DNA of 64,000 bases from JALYLC01 sp963743275 (GCA_963743275.1 CAVUPB010000006.1:310001-374000), one strand, 5' to 3'; shown: positions 53,493-62,803, numbered from the stretch's first letter. The notes: generated by a model not told the origin, from the sequence alone. A program made the numbers and translations.

Positions 53493-53834
53493 TCAGGCGG
53501 CGCGGCCCGAGGCGAGCGCGCCGTCGGCGTCGTCCGCGAGCTGCACGAGGCGCGCCACGCCGATGCGCTCGAGCGCATCGCGCACGCGGTCGTCGGCGCC
53601 GCACAGGGTGAGGCGGCCGCCGCGCAGGCGCGCGTCGCGCGCGGAGCGGACGAGGACGCCGACGGCGCTCTCGTCCATGCTGCCCGGCGCGGACAGCTCG
53701 ATCACGATGTGGTGGGACTCGCGCACGGAGTCGCTGGTCAGGACCTCGGCCAGGTCGGCCACGAGTCCGTAGTCGAGCGGCTCGCTCACGCTCACCAGCG
53801 CGGCGCCGTCGGGCGTCGTCTCGATGTCGATCAC
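53493..53834 (-). CDS. STAS-domain protein (anti-anti-sigma-like)
   Basis: 113 residues: VSVSEPLDYGLVADLAEVL, then HIVIELSAPGSMDESAVGVLVRSARDARLRGG with the Ser after MDE in the phosphorylation position, and LTLCGADDRVRDALERIGVARLV. The GTG start overlaps the stop of the TPR gene (GTGA). It is the last gene of the tat-led transcript. Partner kinase not nearby. Confidence 0.82.
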   Translation of the reverse strand: MIDIETTPDGAALVSVSEPLDYGLVADLAEVLTSDSVRESHHIVIELSAPGSMDESAVGVLVRSARDARLRGGRLTLCGADDRVRDALERIGVARLVQLADDADGALASGRAA

Positions 53835-54658
53835 GGTGTGGTCGTGACGCTCGTCGAGGTCGACGCGGCGGACGTCTTGAGCTGCTTGACGATCTTCTTC
53901 ACCTGGGGGGCGTTGACGTCGTCGGGCGCCAGCTTGAGGAACGCGTCGTAGGCCTTGATCGCCGTCTTGGTGTCGTTCGCGCTCTGGGCGGAGGAGCCGT
54001 AGTTCAGCCAGATCGTCGCCGCGAGGTCGTTCTTCGCGAACGACGGGAGCGTGACGATCTTGCCGTAGGTGCTCGTCGAGCGCTTCCACCAGGTGTTCGC
54101 CTTGGTCGAGATCTTGCTCGCCTGCCCGAGCAGCTTGGTCTGCTGCTCCGACTGCGAGGCCGTCTGCGCCTGCGTGACCGGATCCACCGAGAGCGAGCCG
54201 AGCGTGCCGCCCGTGAACGTGCTGTCGGCGCCGGGCGAGGACGAGAGCGCCTGCTGCTGGAGCTGCTGCGCCTGGTTGGAGTTGTTCGTCGCGACCTGCG
54301 CCTGCGCCAGCGCGAGGCGCTGCAGGTTGTCCATGCTGTTCCCCTTGAGCTTCAGCACGTGACCGAGCGCGCGCGCCTCGTCGCTCGGGCGGGTGGCACT
54401 CGCGTAGGCGTCGGCGAGCTGCAGCCAGGCGTCGGCGTTGGCGGGTTGCGCCTTGACCTTCTTCTCGAGCGAGCCGATGCTCGACGCGCCCGGCGTGGTC
54501 GAGCCGGCGCTGCCGCCGTTCTGCCCGATGATGTCGGAGAGCGAGGCGTTGCTGCCCGTGCCGACGCCGCCGATGATGAACGAGGCCGCGAAGATGGCCG
54601 CCAGCACGAAGAAGACCGCGCCGACCCAGCCCTTGCGGTTGCGGATCCAGATGATCAT
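53831..54658 (-). CDS. membrane-anchored TPR-like protein
   Basis: 275 residues. One membrane helix at 11-30 (GWVGAVFFVLAAIFAASFII), a Gly/Ser-rich linker and then TPR-like helices (SLEKKVKAQPANADAWLQLADAYASATR near 60-90, and TKTAIKAYDAFLKLAPDDVNAPQ near 230-255). It has a Ser/Thr-rich C-terminus (STSTSVTTTP). A long Gln/Ser/Ala middle is low complexity. It is coupled to the amidohydrolase upstream (ATGA) and the STAS gene downstream. Confidence 0.78.
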   Translation of the reverse strand: MIIWIRNRKGWVGAVFFVLAAIFAASFIIGGVGTGSNASLSDIIGQNGGSAGSTTPGASSIGSLEKKVKAQPANADAWLQLADAYASATRPSDEARALGHVLKLKGNSMDNLQRLALAQAQVATNNSNQAQQLQQQALSSSPGADSTFTGGTLGSLSVDPVTQAQTASQSEQQTKLLGQASKISTKANTWWKRSTSTYGKIVTLPSFAKNDLAATIWLNYGSSAQSANDTKTAIKAYDAFLKLAPDDVNAPQVKKIVKQLKTSAASTSTSVTTTP

Positions 54659-55980
54659 GTCGGAGGACTCTTCGCTTGATCGAGAAGGCGCGAGCGCGCG
54701 TCCGCCGCGGCGGGGAGGGCGCGCTCGAATGCGGTCGAATCCACACCGTACAGCACGTCGCCGCCGATCGCGACCAGCGTCACGAGAGCCGGGGAGCCGC
54801 CCAGCACGAGCGCCGAGACCGGGTCGTCGCTGGGCCAGAACGGCGTGCCGTCGAGCCGTACCGCGACGAGGTCGGCGAGCAGGCCGGGTGCGAGCGCCCC
54901 GCGGTCGGCGAGCCCGAGCGCCCGCGCGCCGTCGAGCGTCGCCAGTTGCAGCGCGCTCGCCGTCGACAGCGCCTCGGGGTCGCCCGCGCTCGCGCGCGCC
55001 AGCAGCAGCGCGGCGCGCAGCTCGTCGAACATGTCGAGCGAGAGCGCCGACGACGGGCTGTCGGTGCCGAGCCCGACGCGGATGCCGGCCGCGCGCAGGC
55101 GCGCGAGCGGCGCGACGCCGCAGCCGAGCAGGGCATTCGAGCGCGGGCAGTGGGCGACCGCGGCGCCGCTCGCGGCCAGCGCCGCGATCTCCTCGTCGCC
55201 CACGTGCACCGCGTGCGCGACGACCGTCTCGGGCCCCAGGAGCCCGCGCTCGGCGAGCTCGAGGACCGGATGGCGGCCATAGGGCGCGACCATGCGCGCC
55301 AGGACGCCGCTCCCCGCGACCATGGCGTCGAGCTCGTGCCGGGACTCGCCGAGGTGCGTCACCACGCGCATCCCGCGCGCGCGTGCGAGCTCGACCATCG
55401 CCGTGAAGAGCGGCGGCGCGACCGTGAAGGGGGCGTGCGGCGAGATCGCGAGCTCGACGCGCGGGCCCGCCTCGGCCGCGAGCGCGTCGAGCCGCCCCGC
55501 GAGCGCGGCCACCACGGCGGGCGTGTCGGCGTCGTCGCCGCCGAAGGCCTCGAGCGCGACGACCGCGCGCAGGCCCGCGGCGCTGCAGGCGGCGACGGAC
55601 GCGCCGGCGTAGGCGGCGTCGACGAGCGTCGTGACCCCCGAGCGCAGGCTCTCCGCGGCACCGAGGCCGGCCATCGCGTCCAGGCCCTCGCCGCCGAGGT
55701 GCCGGGTGCGCCGGGCATGGGCCGCGATCCACGGGCCGAACGCGAGGCCGTCGCCGAGACCGGAGTACGCGGCGTACTCGATGTGCGAGTGGAGGTTCAC
55801 GAAGCCGGGAGCCAGCACGCAGCCCGGCAGATCGACGCGGACGGCGTCCGGATGCGCCGCTGCCAGCTCCCCGGCGGTGCCCACCGCCGCGATCCGCTCC
55901 CCCTCCACGAGCACGGCACCGCCGGCGATCGGCGGCGCGCTGACCGGCACGACCCAGTCGGCGGCGAAGAGCGTGCTCAC
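54655..55980 (-). CDS. amidohydrolase-family deaminase (SAH/MTA deaminase-like)
   Basis: 441 residues of the metal-dependent amidohydrolase superfamily. Ligands are visible in FVNLHSHIEY near residue 66, VVTHLGESRHELD near 215, VAHAVHVGDEE near 255 and LGTDSPSSALSLDMFDE near 310. This is the layout of the chlorohydrolase/SAH-MTA deaminase group; the aminofutalosine deaminase of menaquinone synthesis is another member and cannot be excluded. The GTG start overlaps the tatC stop, and its end overlaps the TPR gene start. Confidence 0.82.
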   Translation of the reverse strand: MSTLFAADWVVPVSAPPIAGGAVLVEGERIAAVGTAGELAAAHPDAVRVDLPGCVLAPGFVNLHSHIEYAAYSGLGDGLAFGPWIAAHARRTRHLGGEGLDAMAGLGAAESLRSGVTTLVDAAYAGASVAACSAAGLRAVVALEAFGGDDADTPAVVAALAGRLDALAAEAGPRVELAISPHAPFTVAPPLFTAMVELARARGMRVVTHLGESRHELDAMVAGSGVLARMVAPYGRHPVLELAERGLLGPETVVAHAVHVGDEEIAALAASGAAVAHCPRSNALLGCGVAPLARLRAAGIRVGLGTDSPSSALSLDMFDELRAALLLARASAGDPEALSTASALQLATLDGARALGLADRGALAPGLLADLVAVRLDGTPFWPSDDPVSALVLGGSPALVTLVAIGGDVLYGVDSTAFERALPAAADARSRLLDQAKSPPT

Positions 55981-56771
55981 GCCTCGCTGGCGGCGGCGGT
56001 CGCGTCGTCGCGGTCGCGCGTGCGCTCGACGCCCCGCGCGACCCAGATCGAGACCTCGTAGAGCACGAGCAGCGGCAGGAGCTCCAGCAGCATCGAGATG
56101 GGATCGGTGCCCGGCAGCGCGGCGGCGGCCGCAGCGAGCACGACGATCGCGATGCGCCGGTTCTTGCGCATCACGCGCGCGGACAGCACGTGCAGCCGGG
56201 TCAGTATCCAGACGGCCGCGGGCATCTCGAAGATGATGCCCATCACGAACATCATCGTCATCTCGAACGGGTAGATGCTGCGCGCGCGCGGCAGCGGGTT
56301 GACCTCGTTGGAGGCCCAGTAGTAGAGGAAGTGCACGGCCGACGGGACGACCACGTAGTAGCCGAACACGGCGCCCGCGAGGAACAGCAGCGGGACGAAC
56401 ATCAGGAGCGGCCGCATGCGCTTGCCGACGTCCTCGGCGAAGGCCGGGATGAGGTACGCGTAGAGCTGGTAGAGCGTGAACGGGAACGTCACGAGCAGCG
56501 CCGTGTAGACGCTGAGCATGAGCGTGAGCGTGAACGCCTCGCCGATCTCGGTCGTGATCGGCTTCGACTCCTTGAGCTTGTGCGGGAGCTGCGCGTTGAG
56601 GATGTGGAAGAGGTCGTGGTAGCGCCAGAAGGCGATCGCGAACGCGACCCCGCCCACGACGAAGCACGCGATCATGCGATCGCGCAGCTCGGTCAGGTGC
56701 TCGACGAGCGTCGCCTCCTCGCCGTGGCCGAGCCGGCGGACGCGCGCCAGCCGCGTGAAGAGGCCGATCAC
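55977..56771 (-). CDS. tatC: twin-arginine translocase subunit TatC
   Basis: 264 residues with six membrane helices. The hallmark N-terminal LVEHLTELRDRMI near residue 22 and the FPFTLYQLYAYLIPAFAEDVGKR region near 95-118 are diagnostic. TatC recognises twin-arginine signal peptides and forms the export pore with TatA. tatA lies nine bases upstream. No tatB is seen here; actinobacteria often carry it elsewhere. Confidence 0.97.
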   Translation of the reverse strand: MIGLFTRLARVRRLGHGEEATLVEHLTELRDRMIACFVVGGVAFAIAFWRYHDLFHILNAQLPHKLKESKPITTEIGEAFTLTLMLSVYTALLVTFPFTLYQLYAYLIPAFAEDVGKRMRPLLMFVPLLFLAGAVFGYYVVVPSAVHFLYYWASNEVNPLPRARSIYPFEMTMMFVMGIIFEMPAAVWILTRLHVLSARVMRKNRRIAIVVLAAAAAALPGTDPISMLLELLPLLVLYEVSIWVARGVERTRDRDDATAAASEA

Positions 56772-56780
56772 CGCGGGTGG

Positions 56781-57104
56781 CTAGGAGGCGTCCGCGGCGG
56801 TCTTGTCGGCCGCTGCCGGCGCGACCGCGGGCTCCGCGGCCACGACGGGCTCGGGCGCCTCGGCGGGCGGGAGGTCGGCAGGCGGGAGATCGGCGGGCGG
56901 GAGCTCGTGCACGCGCGCGCTCACGGGCTCGTCTTCCTCGTCGGCGGTGACGTCCACCGTGTCGTCGTCGTTGATGCCCTCCTTGAACTCGCGCACGCCC
57001 TTGCCGAGGGAGCGCGCCATCTCGGGCAGCTTCTTGGGGCCCAGGACGACGAGGGCGATGACGAGCACGATGAGGATCTCTTGCGGTCCGATGGATCCGA
57101 ACAC
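56781..57104 (-). CDS. tatA: twin-arginine translocase subunit TatA
   Basis: 107 residues. One membrane helix at residues 7-21 (PQEILIVLVIALVVLG), the FGxxE/P hinge GPKKLPEMARSLGKGVREFKEG, then an acidic tail. After about residue 67 comes a Pro-rich repeat (PPADLPPADLPPAEAPEP), whose DNA is a slightly varied tandem repeat. A Shine-Dalgarno GAAAGGAG precedes the ATG. First gene of the tat-amidohydrolase-TPR-STAS series. Confidence 0.95.
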   Translation of the reverse strand: MFGSIGPQEILIVLVIALVVLGPKKLPEMARSLGKGVREFKEGINDDDTVDVTADEEDEPVSARVHELPPADLPPADLPPAEAPEPVVAAEPAVAPAAADKTAADAS

Positions 57105-57302
57105 GGGGGCTCCTTTCAGGAGGCCAACGCGCCGAAGGATAGACGAGGAGCGGGAACGCGCCGCGCCGCCAGGGCGGGTACGGCCGTGTGCGCGCCGCTC
57201 TGCTGATTCGCAGCAGACCGCCGCACAGATCGTTTACGCGCGGCGGGAGGCGAAAGTTAGGGCGGTCTCAGTCGCCTCCGGCGCGCTACGCTGCAGCGAG
57301 TT

Positions 57303-57312
57303 AGGTGCACCT
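57303..57312. promoter_or_regulatory. perfect palindrome AGGTGCACCT upstream of sufC
   Basis: It lies 65 bases before the sufC start in a 272-base gap. TTAGGTGCACCTT recalls half of a DtxR/IdeR iron box (TTAGGTTAG), and iron-sulfur genes are usually iron or redox controlled, but the match is short. Two GGTGCnCC direct repeats follow at 57304 and 57315. Confidence 0.35.
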
Positions 57313-57376
57313 TCGGTGCGCCGTGGATCCGTTCTCACGCGACCCCCGCGCGGTCGCTCTCTGGAAAGGCACGCAC

Positions 57377-58144
57377 GTGGCTGACCTCGTCATCGAGGGT
57401 CTCCGCGCCGAGATCGACGGCAAGGAGATCCTGAAAGGCATCGACCTCGAAGTCTCCAAGGGCGAGGTGCACGCCGTCATGGGGCCGAACGGCTCCGGCA
57501 AGTCGACGCTGTCGTACGTCCTCATGGGGCACCCCTCCTACGAGGTCACCGCCGGCTCGGTCACGTTCAAGGGCGTCGACCTGCTCGATCTCGAGCCCGA
57601 CGAGCGCTCGCGCCTGGGCATGTTCCTGGCCTTCCAGTACCCGCACGCCGTGCCCGGCGTGACGGTCTCGAGCTTCCTGCGCCAGGCGCTCAACGCGCAC
57701 CGCAAGGGCGGCCCCGACGGCGCCGACAACCCGATCTCCGCGAAGGAGTTCGGCAACCGGCTGCGCGCGGCGATGGAGCTCCTCGAGGTCGACAAGTCGA
57801 TGTCGAGCCGCTACCTCAACGACGGCTTCTCGGGCGGCGAGAAGAAGCGCCTCGAGATCCTGCAGATGGCGATGCTGCTGCCCGAGCTCGCGATCCTCGA
57901 CGAGACCGACTCCGGTCTCGACATCGACGCGCTGCGCATCGTCTCGCAGGGCGTCAACACGCTGGCCGGGCCCGATCTCGGCGTGCTCGTGATCACGCAC
58001 TACCAGCGCATCCTCAACTACATCCGGCCCGACCACGTGCACATCCTCATGGATGGCCGCATCGTGCGCTCGGGCGGAGCCGAGCTCGCGCTCGAGCTCG
58101 AGCAGAGCGGCTACGCGGGCGTCGCCCCGCAGCAGGAGGTCTGA
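57377..58144 (+). CDS. sufC: Fe-S cluster assembly ATPase SufC
   Basis: 255-residue ABC-type ATPase of the SUF Fe-S assembly complex. Walker A GPNGSGKST near residue 34, the ABC signature FSGGEKKR near 155, and Walker B LAILDETDSGLDIDAL near 172. It energises the SufBC2D scaffold. The GTG start has GAAAGG eight bases before it. sufB follows after two bases. Confidence 0.97.
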   Translation: MADLVIEGLRAEIDGKEILKGIDLEVSKGEVHAVMGPNGSGKSTLSYVLMGHPSYEVTAGSVTFKGVDLLDLEPDERSRLGMFLAFQYPHAVPGVTVSSFLRQALNAHRKGGPDGADNPISAKEFGNRLRAAMELLEVDKSMSSRYLNDGFSGGEKKRLEILQMAMLLPELAILDETDSGLDIDALRIVSQGVNTLAGPDLGVLVITHYQRILNYIRPDHVHILMDGRIVRSGGAELALELEQSGYAGVAPQQEV

Positions 58145-58146
58145 GA

Positions 58147-59550
58147 ATGGCTCCGGAAACCGCACAGGTCGACATCGGCGAGTACCAGTACGGCTTCAGC
58201 AGCCCCGAGGCGCCGGTCTTCAAGACGCGAGCCGGCCTCGACGAGGACGTCGTCCGCGAGATCTCGGCGCACAAGAACGAGCCGCAGTGGATGCTCGACT
58301 TCCGGCTCAAGGCCTACGCGACGTACCGGCGCAAGCCGCTGCCGACGTGGGGCGGCGACCTCTCGGGCATCGACTTCGAGTCGATCTTCTACTACCTCAA
58401 GCCCACCGAGGAGAACGCGCGCAGCTGGGACGACGTCCCGGACGACATCAAGAACACGTTCGACCGCCTGGGCATCCCCGAGGCCGAGAAGAAGTACCTC
58501 GCCGGCGTCGGCGCCCAGTACGAGTCCGAGGTCATCTACCACAGCCTCCAGAAGGACCTCGAGGACAAGGGCGTCATCTTCCTCGACACCGACCAGGCGC
58601 TGCACAAGCACGAGGACCTGTTCCGCGAGCACTGGGCCACGATCATCCCGCCCACGGACAACGTGTTCGCCGCGCTCAACTCGGCCGTGTGGTCGGGCGG
58701 CTCGTTCATCTACGTGCCGCCGGGCGTCAAGGTCGAGCTGCCGCTGCAGGCCTACTTCCGCATCAACGCCCAGAACATGGGCCAGTTCGAGCGGACGCTG
58801 ATCATCGTCGACGAGGGTGCCTACGTGCACTACGTCGAGGGCTGCACGGCGCCCACGTACTCGAGCGACTCGCTGCACTCGGCCGTCGTCGAGATCGTCG
58901 TCAAGAAGGGCGGCCGCTGCCGCTACACGACGATCCAGAACTGGTCGAACAACGTCTACAACCTCGTCACCAAGCGTGCCGTCGCCTACCAGGACGCGAC
59001 GATGGAGTGGGTCGACGGCAATCTCGGCTCGAAGCTGACGATGAAGTACCCGGCCGTCATCCTCAAGGAGCCGGGCGCGCACGGCGAGGTGCTCTCGATC
59101 GCGTTCGCCGGCGAGGGCCAGCACCAGGACGCCGGTGCCAAGATCACGCACATGGCGCCGAACACGACGTCGGTGATCACGTCGAAGTCGATCTCGCGCG
59201 GCGGCGGGCGGGCCTCGTACCGCGGGCTCCTGCGCGTCAACCCGGGCGCCAAGGGCGCGAAGTCGAAGGTCGTCTGCGACGCCCTGATCCTCGACGAGGA
59301 CAGCCGCTCGGACACGTACCCGTACATCAACATCGGCGAGAACGAGGTCGACATCGGCCACGAGGCCACCGTCTCGAAGCTCGGCGAGGAGCAGCTCTTC
59401 TACCTGCGCAGCCGCGGGCTCTCGGAGAGCGAGGCCGCCGCGATGATCGTGGCGGGGTTCGTGGAGCCGATCACCAAGGAGCTGCCGCTCGAGTACGCGG
59501 TCGAGATGAACCGCCTCATCCAGCTGCAGATGGAAGGCTCGGTCGGCTGA
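58147..59550 (+). CDS. sufB: Fe-S cluster assembly protein SufB
   Basis: 467-residue scaffold subunit of SufBC2D. The family text is throughout: WMLDFRLKAYATYRRKPLPTWG near 45, SAVWSGGSFIYVPPGVKVELPLQ near 180, VHYVEGCTAPTYSSDSLHSAVVEIVV near 225 (with the key Cys), RRAVAYQ-type KRAVAYQDATMEWVDGN, and INIGENEVDIGHEATVSKLGEEQLFYL near 400. It overlaps the sufD start (TGATG). Confidence 0.97.
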   Translation: MAPETAQVDIGEYQYGFSSPEAPVFKTRAGLDEDVVREISAHKNEPQWMLDFRLKAYATYRRKPLPTWGGDLSGIDFESIFYYLKPTEENARSWDDVPDDIKNTFDRLGIPEAEKKYLAGVGAQYESEVIYHSLQKDLEDKGVIFLDTDQALHKHEDLFREHWATIIPPTDNVFAALNSAVWSGGSFIYVPPGVKVELPLQAYFRINAQNMGQFERTLIIVDEGAYVHYVEGCTAPTYSSDSLHSAVVEIVVKKGGRCRYTTIQNWSNNVYNLVTKRAVAYQDATMEWVDGNLGSKLTMKYPAVILKEPGAHGEVLSIAFAGEGQHQDAGAKITHMAPNTTSVITSKSISRGGGRASYRGLLRVNPGAKGAKSKVVCDALILDEDSRSDTYPYINIGENEVDIGHEATVSKLGEEQLFYLRSRGLSESEAAAMIVAGFVEPITKELPLEYAVEMNRLIQLQMEGSVG

Positions 59551-60767
59551 TGGCGGCATGGCTCGAGGAACGCCGCGGCGAGGCGCGCGCGGCGCTCGCA
59601 AGCACGCCCCTGCCCACGCTCAAGGACGAGAACTGGCGCTACACGTCGCTCCGGGGCATCGACTTCGACGCGTTCGCGCCGGTCGCCGGCTCGGGCGACT
59701 CGGCGAGCACCGCGACGGTGCTCGGCGACCTCGAGACCGCCGGCGAGCTCGTCCAGCGCGGACAGGACGTCGTGGCGGTCCGCCTCGACGACGGCGTGCG
59801 CGCCGCGGGCGTCGTGCTCTCGTCGCTCGACGACGCGGTCGAGTCGCACGGCGAGCTCGTCGACCGCCACCTCGGCAGCGTGCTCGACCTGCGCGACCGC
59901 TTCATCGCCGAGAACTCGGCGACCTGGAGCGGCGGCGGGTTCGTGTACGTCCCGGCGGGCGTCTCGGTCGGGCTGCCGCTGCGGCTCGTCGTGGAGAACC
60001 CCGAGGCCGGTGCGCGCACGCTCTGGCGCACGCTCGTGATCGTCGAGGCCGGTGCGCGCCTGACGCTGGTCGAGGAGCTCGCCCCGGGCGAGCCCGGCTA
60101 CCTGAACGGCGCGCTCGAGCTCGTGCTCGGCGAGGGCGCCGAGGTCGATCTCGTGCAGACGCAGGAGCTGCACCGCGACTCGTACCACTTCAGCGCGGCA
60201 CGGGCAGAGATCGCGCGCGACGCCACGTTGCGCTGGTTCTCGCTCGGGCTGGGCGGCAAGCTCGGCAAGGCCCGCCAGGAGTCGCGCCTGAGCGGCCCCG
60301 GGTCGACCGTGCGCGCAACCGGGCTGTACGCGCTCGGCGACCGCCAGCACCTCGACCTCGACACGTCGCAGGAGCACGCCGCCCCGAACGCCGTCTCGGA
60401 CCTCACCTACAAGGGCGCGCTGCGCGATCACGCGCGCGCGGTCTGGCGCGGGATCATCAAGGTCGACCACGGCGCACAGGGCACCGACGCGTTCCAGGAG
60501 AACCGCAACCTGCTGCTCTCGGGCCACGCGCACGCCGACTCGATCCCGGGCCTGCAGATCCTCGCCAACGACGTGCGCTGCACGCACGCGGCGACGGTCA
60601 GCCGCGTCGACTCCGAGCTGCTCTTCTTCCTCATGGCCCGGGGCTTCCCGCGCCGCGAGGCCGAGCAGATGCTCGTCACCGCGTTCTACGCCGACGCGCT
60701 CGCCCGCATCGAGAACCTCGCGGTGCGCGAGCGCTTCGCAGCCGCGCTGGCCCGGCGCGCCGGCTAG
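59550..60767 (+). CDS. sufD: Fe-S cluster assembly protein SufD
   Basis: 405 residues, paralogous to SufB in the second half: DENWRYTSLRGIDFDAF near 25, WSGGGFVYVPAGVSVGLPL near 128, SYHFSAARAEIARDATLRWFSLGLGG, YKGALRDHARAVWRGIIKV near 288 and CTHAATVSRVDSELLFFLMARG near 350 (conserved His). It forms the SufBC2D scaffold. sufS and sufU, normally next, are not in the window. Confidence 0.97.
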   Translation: MAAWLEERRGEARAALASTPLPTLKDENWRYTSLRGIDFDAFAPVAGSGDSASTATVLGDLETAGELVQRGQDVVAVRLDDGVRAAGVVLSSLDDAVESHGELVDRHLGSVLDLRDRFIAENSATWSGGGFVYVPAGVSVGLPLRLVVENPEAGARTLWRTLVIVEAGARLTLVEELAPGEPGYLNGALELVLGEGAEVDLVQTQELHRDSYHFSAARAEIARDATLRWFSLGLGGKLGKARQESRLSGPGSTVRATGLYALGDRQHLDLDTSQEHAAPNAVSDLTYKGALRDHARAVWRGIIKVDHGAQGTDAFQENRNLLLSGHAHADSIPGLQILANDVRCTHAATVSRVDSELLFFLMARGFPRREAEQMLVTAFYADALARIENLAVRERFAAALARRAG

Positions 60768-60778
60768 CTCGCCACCTT

Positions 60779-60796
60779 CGCAACCGTCTGGTTGCG
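60779..60796. repeat. 7-bp perfect inverted repeat between sufD and the SDR gene
   Basis: CGCAACC (60779-60785), GTCT, GGTTGCG (60790-60796). It immediately precedes TAAACT, the -10 of the next gene, so it may be an operator rather than a sufD terminator. Confidence 0.45.
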
Positions 60797-60808
60797 TAAA
60801 CTCCCGGC

Positions 60809-61819
60809 ATGCGCACCCTCGTCCTCGGCGGCACGCGCTTCGTCGGCCGTCACATCGTCGAGGCGCTGCGCGAGCGCGGGCACGCCGTCAGCGTCTTCAA
60901 CCGCGGCTCGAGCCCGGCGCCGTGGGACGACGTCGAGCAGCTCCGCGGCAACCGCGACACGGGCGATCTCGAGGCGCTGCGGGGGCGCGAGTGGGACGTC
61001 TGCTTCGACGTCAACGGCTACCTGCCGCAGAACGTGCGCGCCTCGGCGACGCTCCTCGCCGGCAGCATCGGGCACTCGGTCTTCATCTCGACGGAATCGG
61101 TCTACACGCTCGCGGGGGAGCCGCCGCTCGACGAGTCGAGCGCCCTCCACGCCGTTCCCGCGCATGCGGCCGACGCCGTCGCCCCCGAGCTCTACGGCCC
61201 GCTCAAGGTCGCGTGCGAGCAGGAGGCGGAGCGCGCCGCCCCGGGCCGCACGCTGATCCTGCGCCCGGGGATCGTGGCCGGGCCGCACGACCCGACGAAT
61301 CGCTTCGCCTGGTGGGTCGAGCGGGTGGCCCGCGGCGGCCGGCTGCTCGCGCCGGGCGCGCCGGATGCGCCGGTGCAGCTGATCGACGGGCGCGACCTCG
61401 CGCAGTTCGCGGCTGCGCTCGCCGAGAGCGGCACGACGGGGGTCTTCAACGTCTGCGGCGATCCGGCGACGTTCGCGGACCTGCTCGCCGCCTGCCGCGA
61501 GGGGACGGACGGCGACGCGACGCCCGTCTGGGTGAGCGACGAGCTGCTGCTCGCCGCGGGGGTCGAGCCCTTCGACGAGCTGCCGCTGTGGCTCCCCGAC
61601 ACGCCCGAGCACCGCGCCTTCTTCACGTTCTCCAACGCTCGCGCCCGCGCAGCCGGGCTGCGCCCGCGCCCGCTCGCCGAGACCGCGCGCGCGACGTGGG
61701 AGTGGCTGCGCGCCGTGCGCGCCGGCGAGCTCCCCGCGCCGGTGCGCGCGGGCTTCGTCGCGCGCGGTCTCGCGCCCGAGCGCGAGGCCGAGCTCCTCGC
61801 CGTCGAGGGCGCCGGCTGA
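60809..61819 (+). CDS. NAD-dependent epimerase/dehydratase-like SDR
   Basis: 336 residues of the extended SDR family. NAD motif LVLGGTRFVGRHIVEALRERG near residue 5, the Ser of the catalytic triad in FISTESVYT near 94, and a tail TFSNARARAAGLRPRPLAET resembling the plant CSP41/RNA-binding epimerase group. The Tyr-x3-Lys appears as YGPLKVACE near 130. The ATG has TAAACT six bases before it. The substrate is a sugar nucleotide or unknown. Confidence 0.88.
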   Translation: MRTLVLGGTRFVGRHIVEALRERGHAVSVFNRGSSPAPWDDVEQLRGNRDTGDLEALRGREWDVCFDVNGYLPQNVRASATLLAGSIGHSVFISTESVYTLAGEPPLDESSALHAVPAHAADAVAPELYGPLKVACEQEAERAAPGRTLILRPGIVAGPHDPTNRFAWWVERVARGGRLLAPGAPDAPVQLIDGRDLAQFAAALAESGTTGVFNVCGDPATFADLLAACREGTDGDATPVWVSDELLLAAGVEPFDELPLWLPDTPEHRAFFTFSNARARAAGLRPRPLAETARATWEWLRAVRAGELPAPVRAGFVARGLAPEREAELLAVEGAG

Positions 61820-61909
61820 CGCCCCTGCCCGCTCCGCGCGCCGTCGCGTAACAGACTCTCAACACGTTCCTGGCCTGCCGCTGCACATGCATGCGGCATC
61901 CTGTGGTTC

Positions 61910-62803
61910 ATGGGGCACAACCCACTCGACACGCTGGCTGCGGCGGTCACGCACTTCCATCATGTCGACGGGCGCCTGCTGGCGCTGGCCGTGATCTTCC
62001 AGCTGCTCGGCTCGGTCTTCCATGCCCGCGCCTGGGGGAACCTGCTCTCGGCCGCACGGCCCGCGAGCCGCTTCCCGCGTGGCGCGGTGCTCTGCGCGCA
62101 TCTCGCCGGCGTCGCCGGCAACGCGATCGCCCCGGCCCACGCGGGCGATGCCGCCAAGGTCGCGCTGATCCGCCGCGCCGCCCCCGGCACGCCGATCGCG
62201 ACGATCGTGACGACGCTCGTGATGCTCACGGGGGTCGACGTCGTGCTCGGCGGCGGAGCGCTGATCGCCGCGGCGAGCACCTCGCTCGGCCCCGCCGTTC
62301 CCCACCCGACCGGAATCGGGCTGCTCGTCCCGGCCGCGCTGCTGCTCGCCGTGGGCCTCGCGGCGCCGATCGTACGGCGCAAGCTGCCGCGCGTCCTCGA
62401 GCACGTGCGCGAGGGCGCGGCGCTGCTCTCGAGTCCCCGCCGCTTCCTGCGCGAGGCCGTGACCTGGCAGGCCGGCGCGTGGCTTGCCCGCGTGGCCGTC
62501 GCGTTCCTCGCGCTCCGCGCCTTCGGCCTGCCCGCCTCGCTGCTCGACGCGCTGCTCGTCGTCGTGGTGACGGGTCTCGCGGGTGTGATCCCATTCCTGC
62601 CCGGCGGGCTCGGGGCGCAGCAGGCGATGCTCGTCTACGCGCTCCGCAAGACCGCGTCCGCGGCCAGCGTCGTCACCTTCGGCGTCGGCCTGCAGGTGGG
62701 CGTCACGCTCGTCAACCTGGCCGTGGGCGTGATCGCGCTCCTGATCACGTTCCGCACGCTGGCGCTGCGCGATGCCCTGCGCTCCGGCCGCCAGACCGCC
62801 TAG
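61910..62803 (+). CDS. YbhN/AglD-like (LPG-synthase TM region) membrane protein
   Basis: 297 residues, with about seven membrane helices and the pattern of the lysylphosphatidylglycerol synthase membrane region: AHLAGVAGNAIAPAHAGDAAKVALIRR near 62, LVVVVTGLAGVIPFLPGGLGAQQAMLVYALRK near 220. That family includes lipid flippases and related transporters. No catalytic aminoacyl-lipid domain is attached, so a lipid-flippase role is likely but unproven. Confidence 0.85.
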   Translation: MGHNPLDTLAAAVTHFHHVDGRLLALAVIFQLLGSVFHARAWGNLLSAARPASRFPRGAVLCAHLAGVAGNAIAPAHAGDAAKVALIRRAAPGTPIATIVTTLVMLTGVDVVLGGGALIAAASTSLGPAVPHPTGIGLLVPAALLLAVGLAAPIVRRKLPRVLEHVREGAALLSSPRRFLREAVTWQAGAWLARVAVAFLALRAFGLPASLLDALLVVVVTGLAGVIPFLPGGLGAQQAMLVYALRKTASAASVVTFGVGLQVGVTLVNLAVGVIALLITFRTLALRDALRSGRQTA

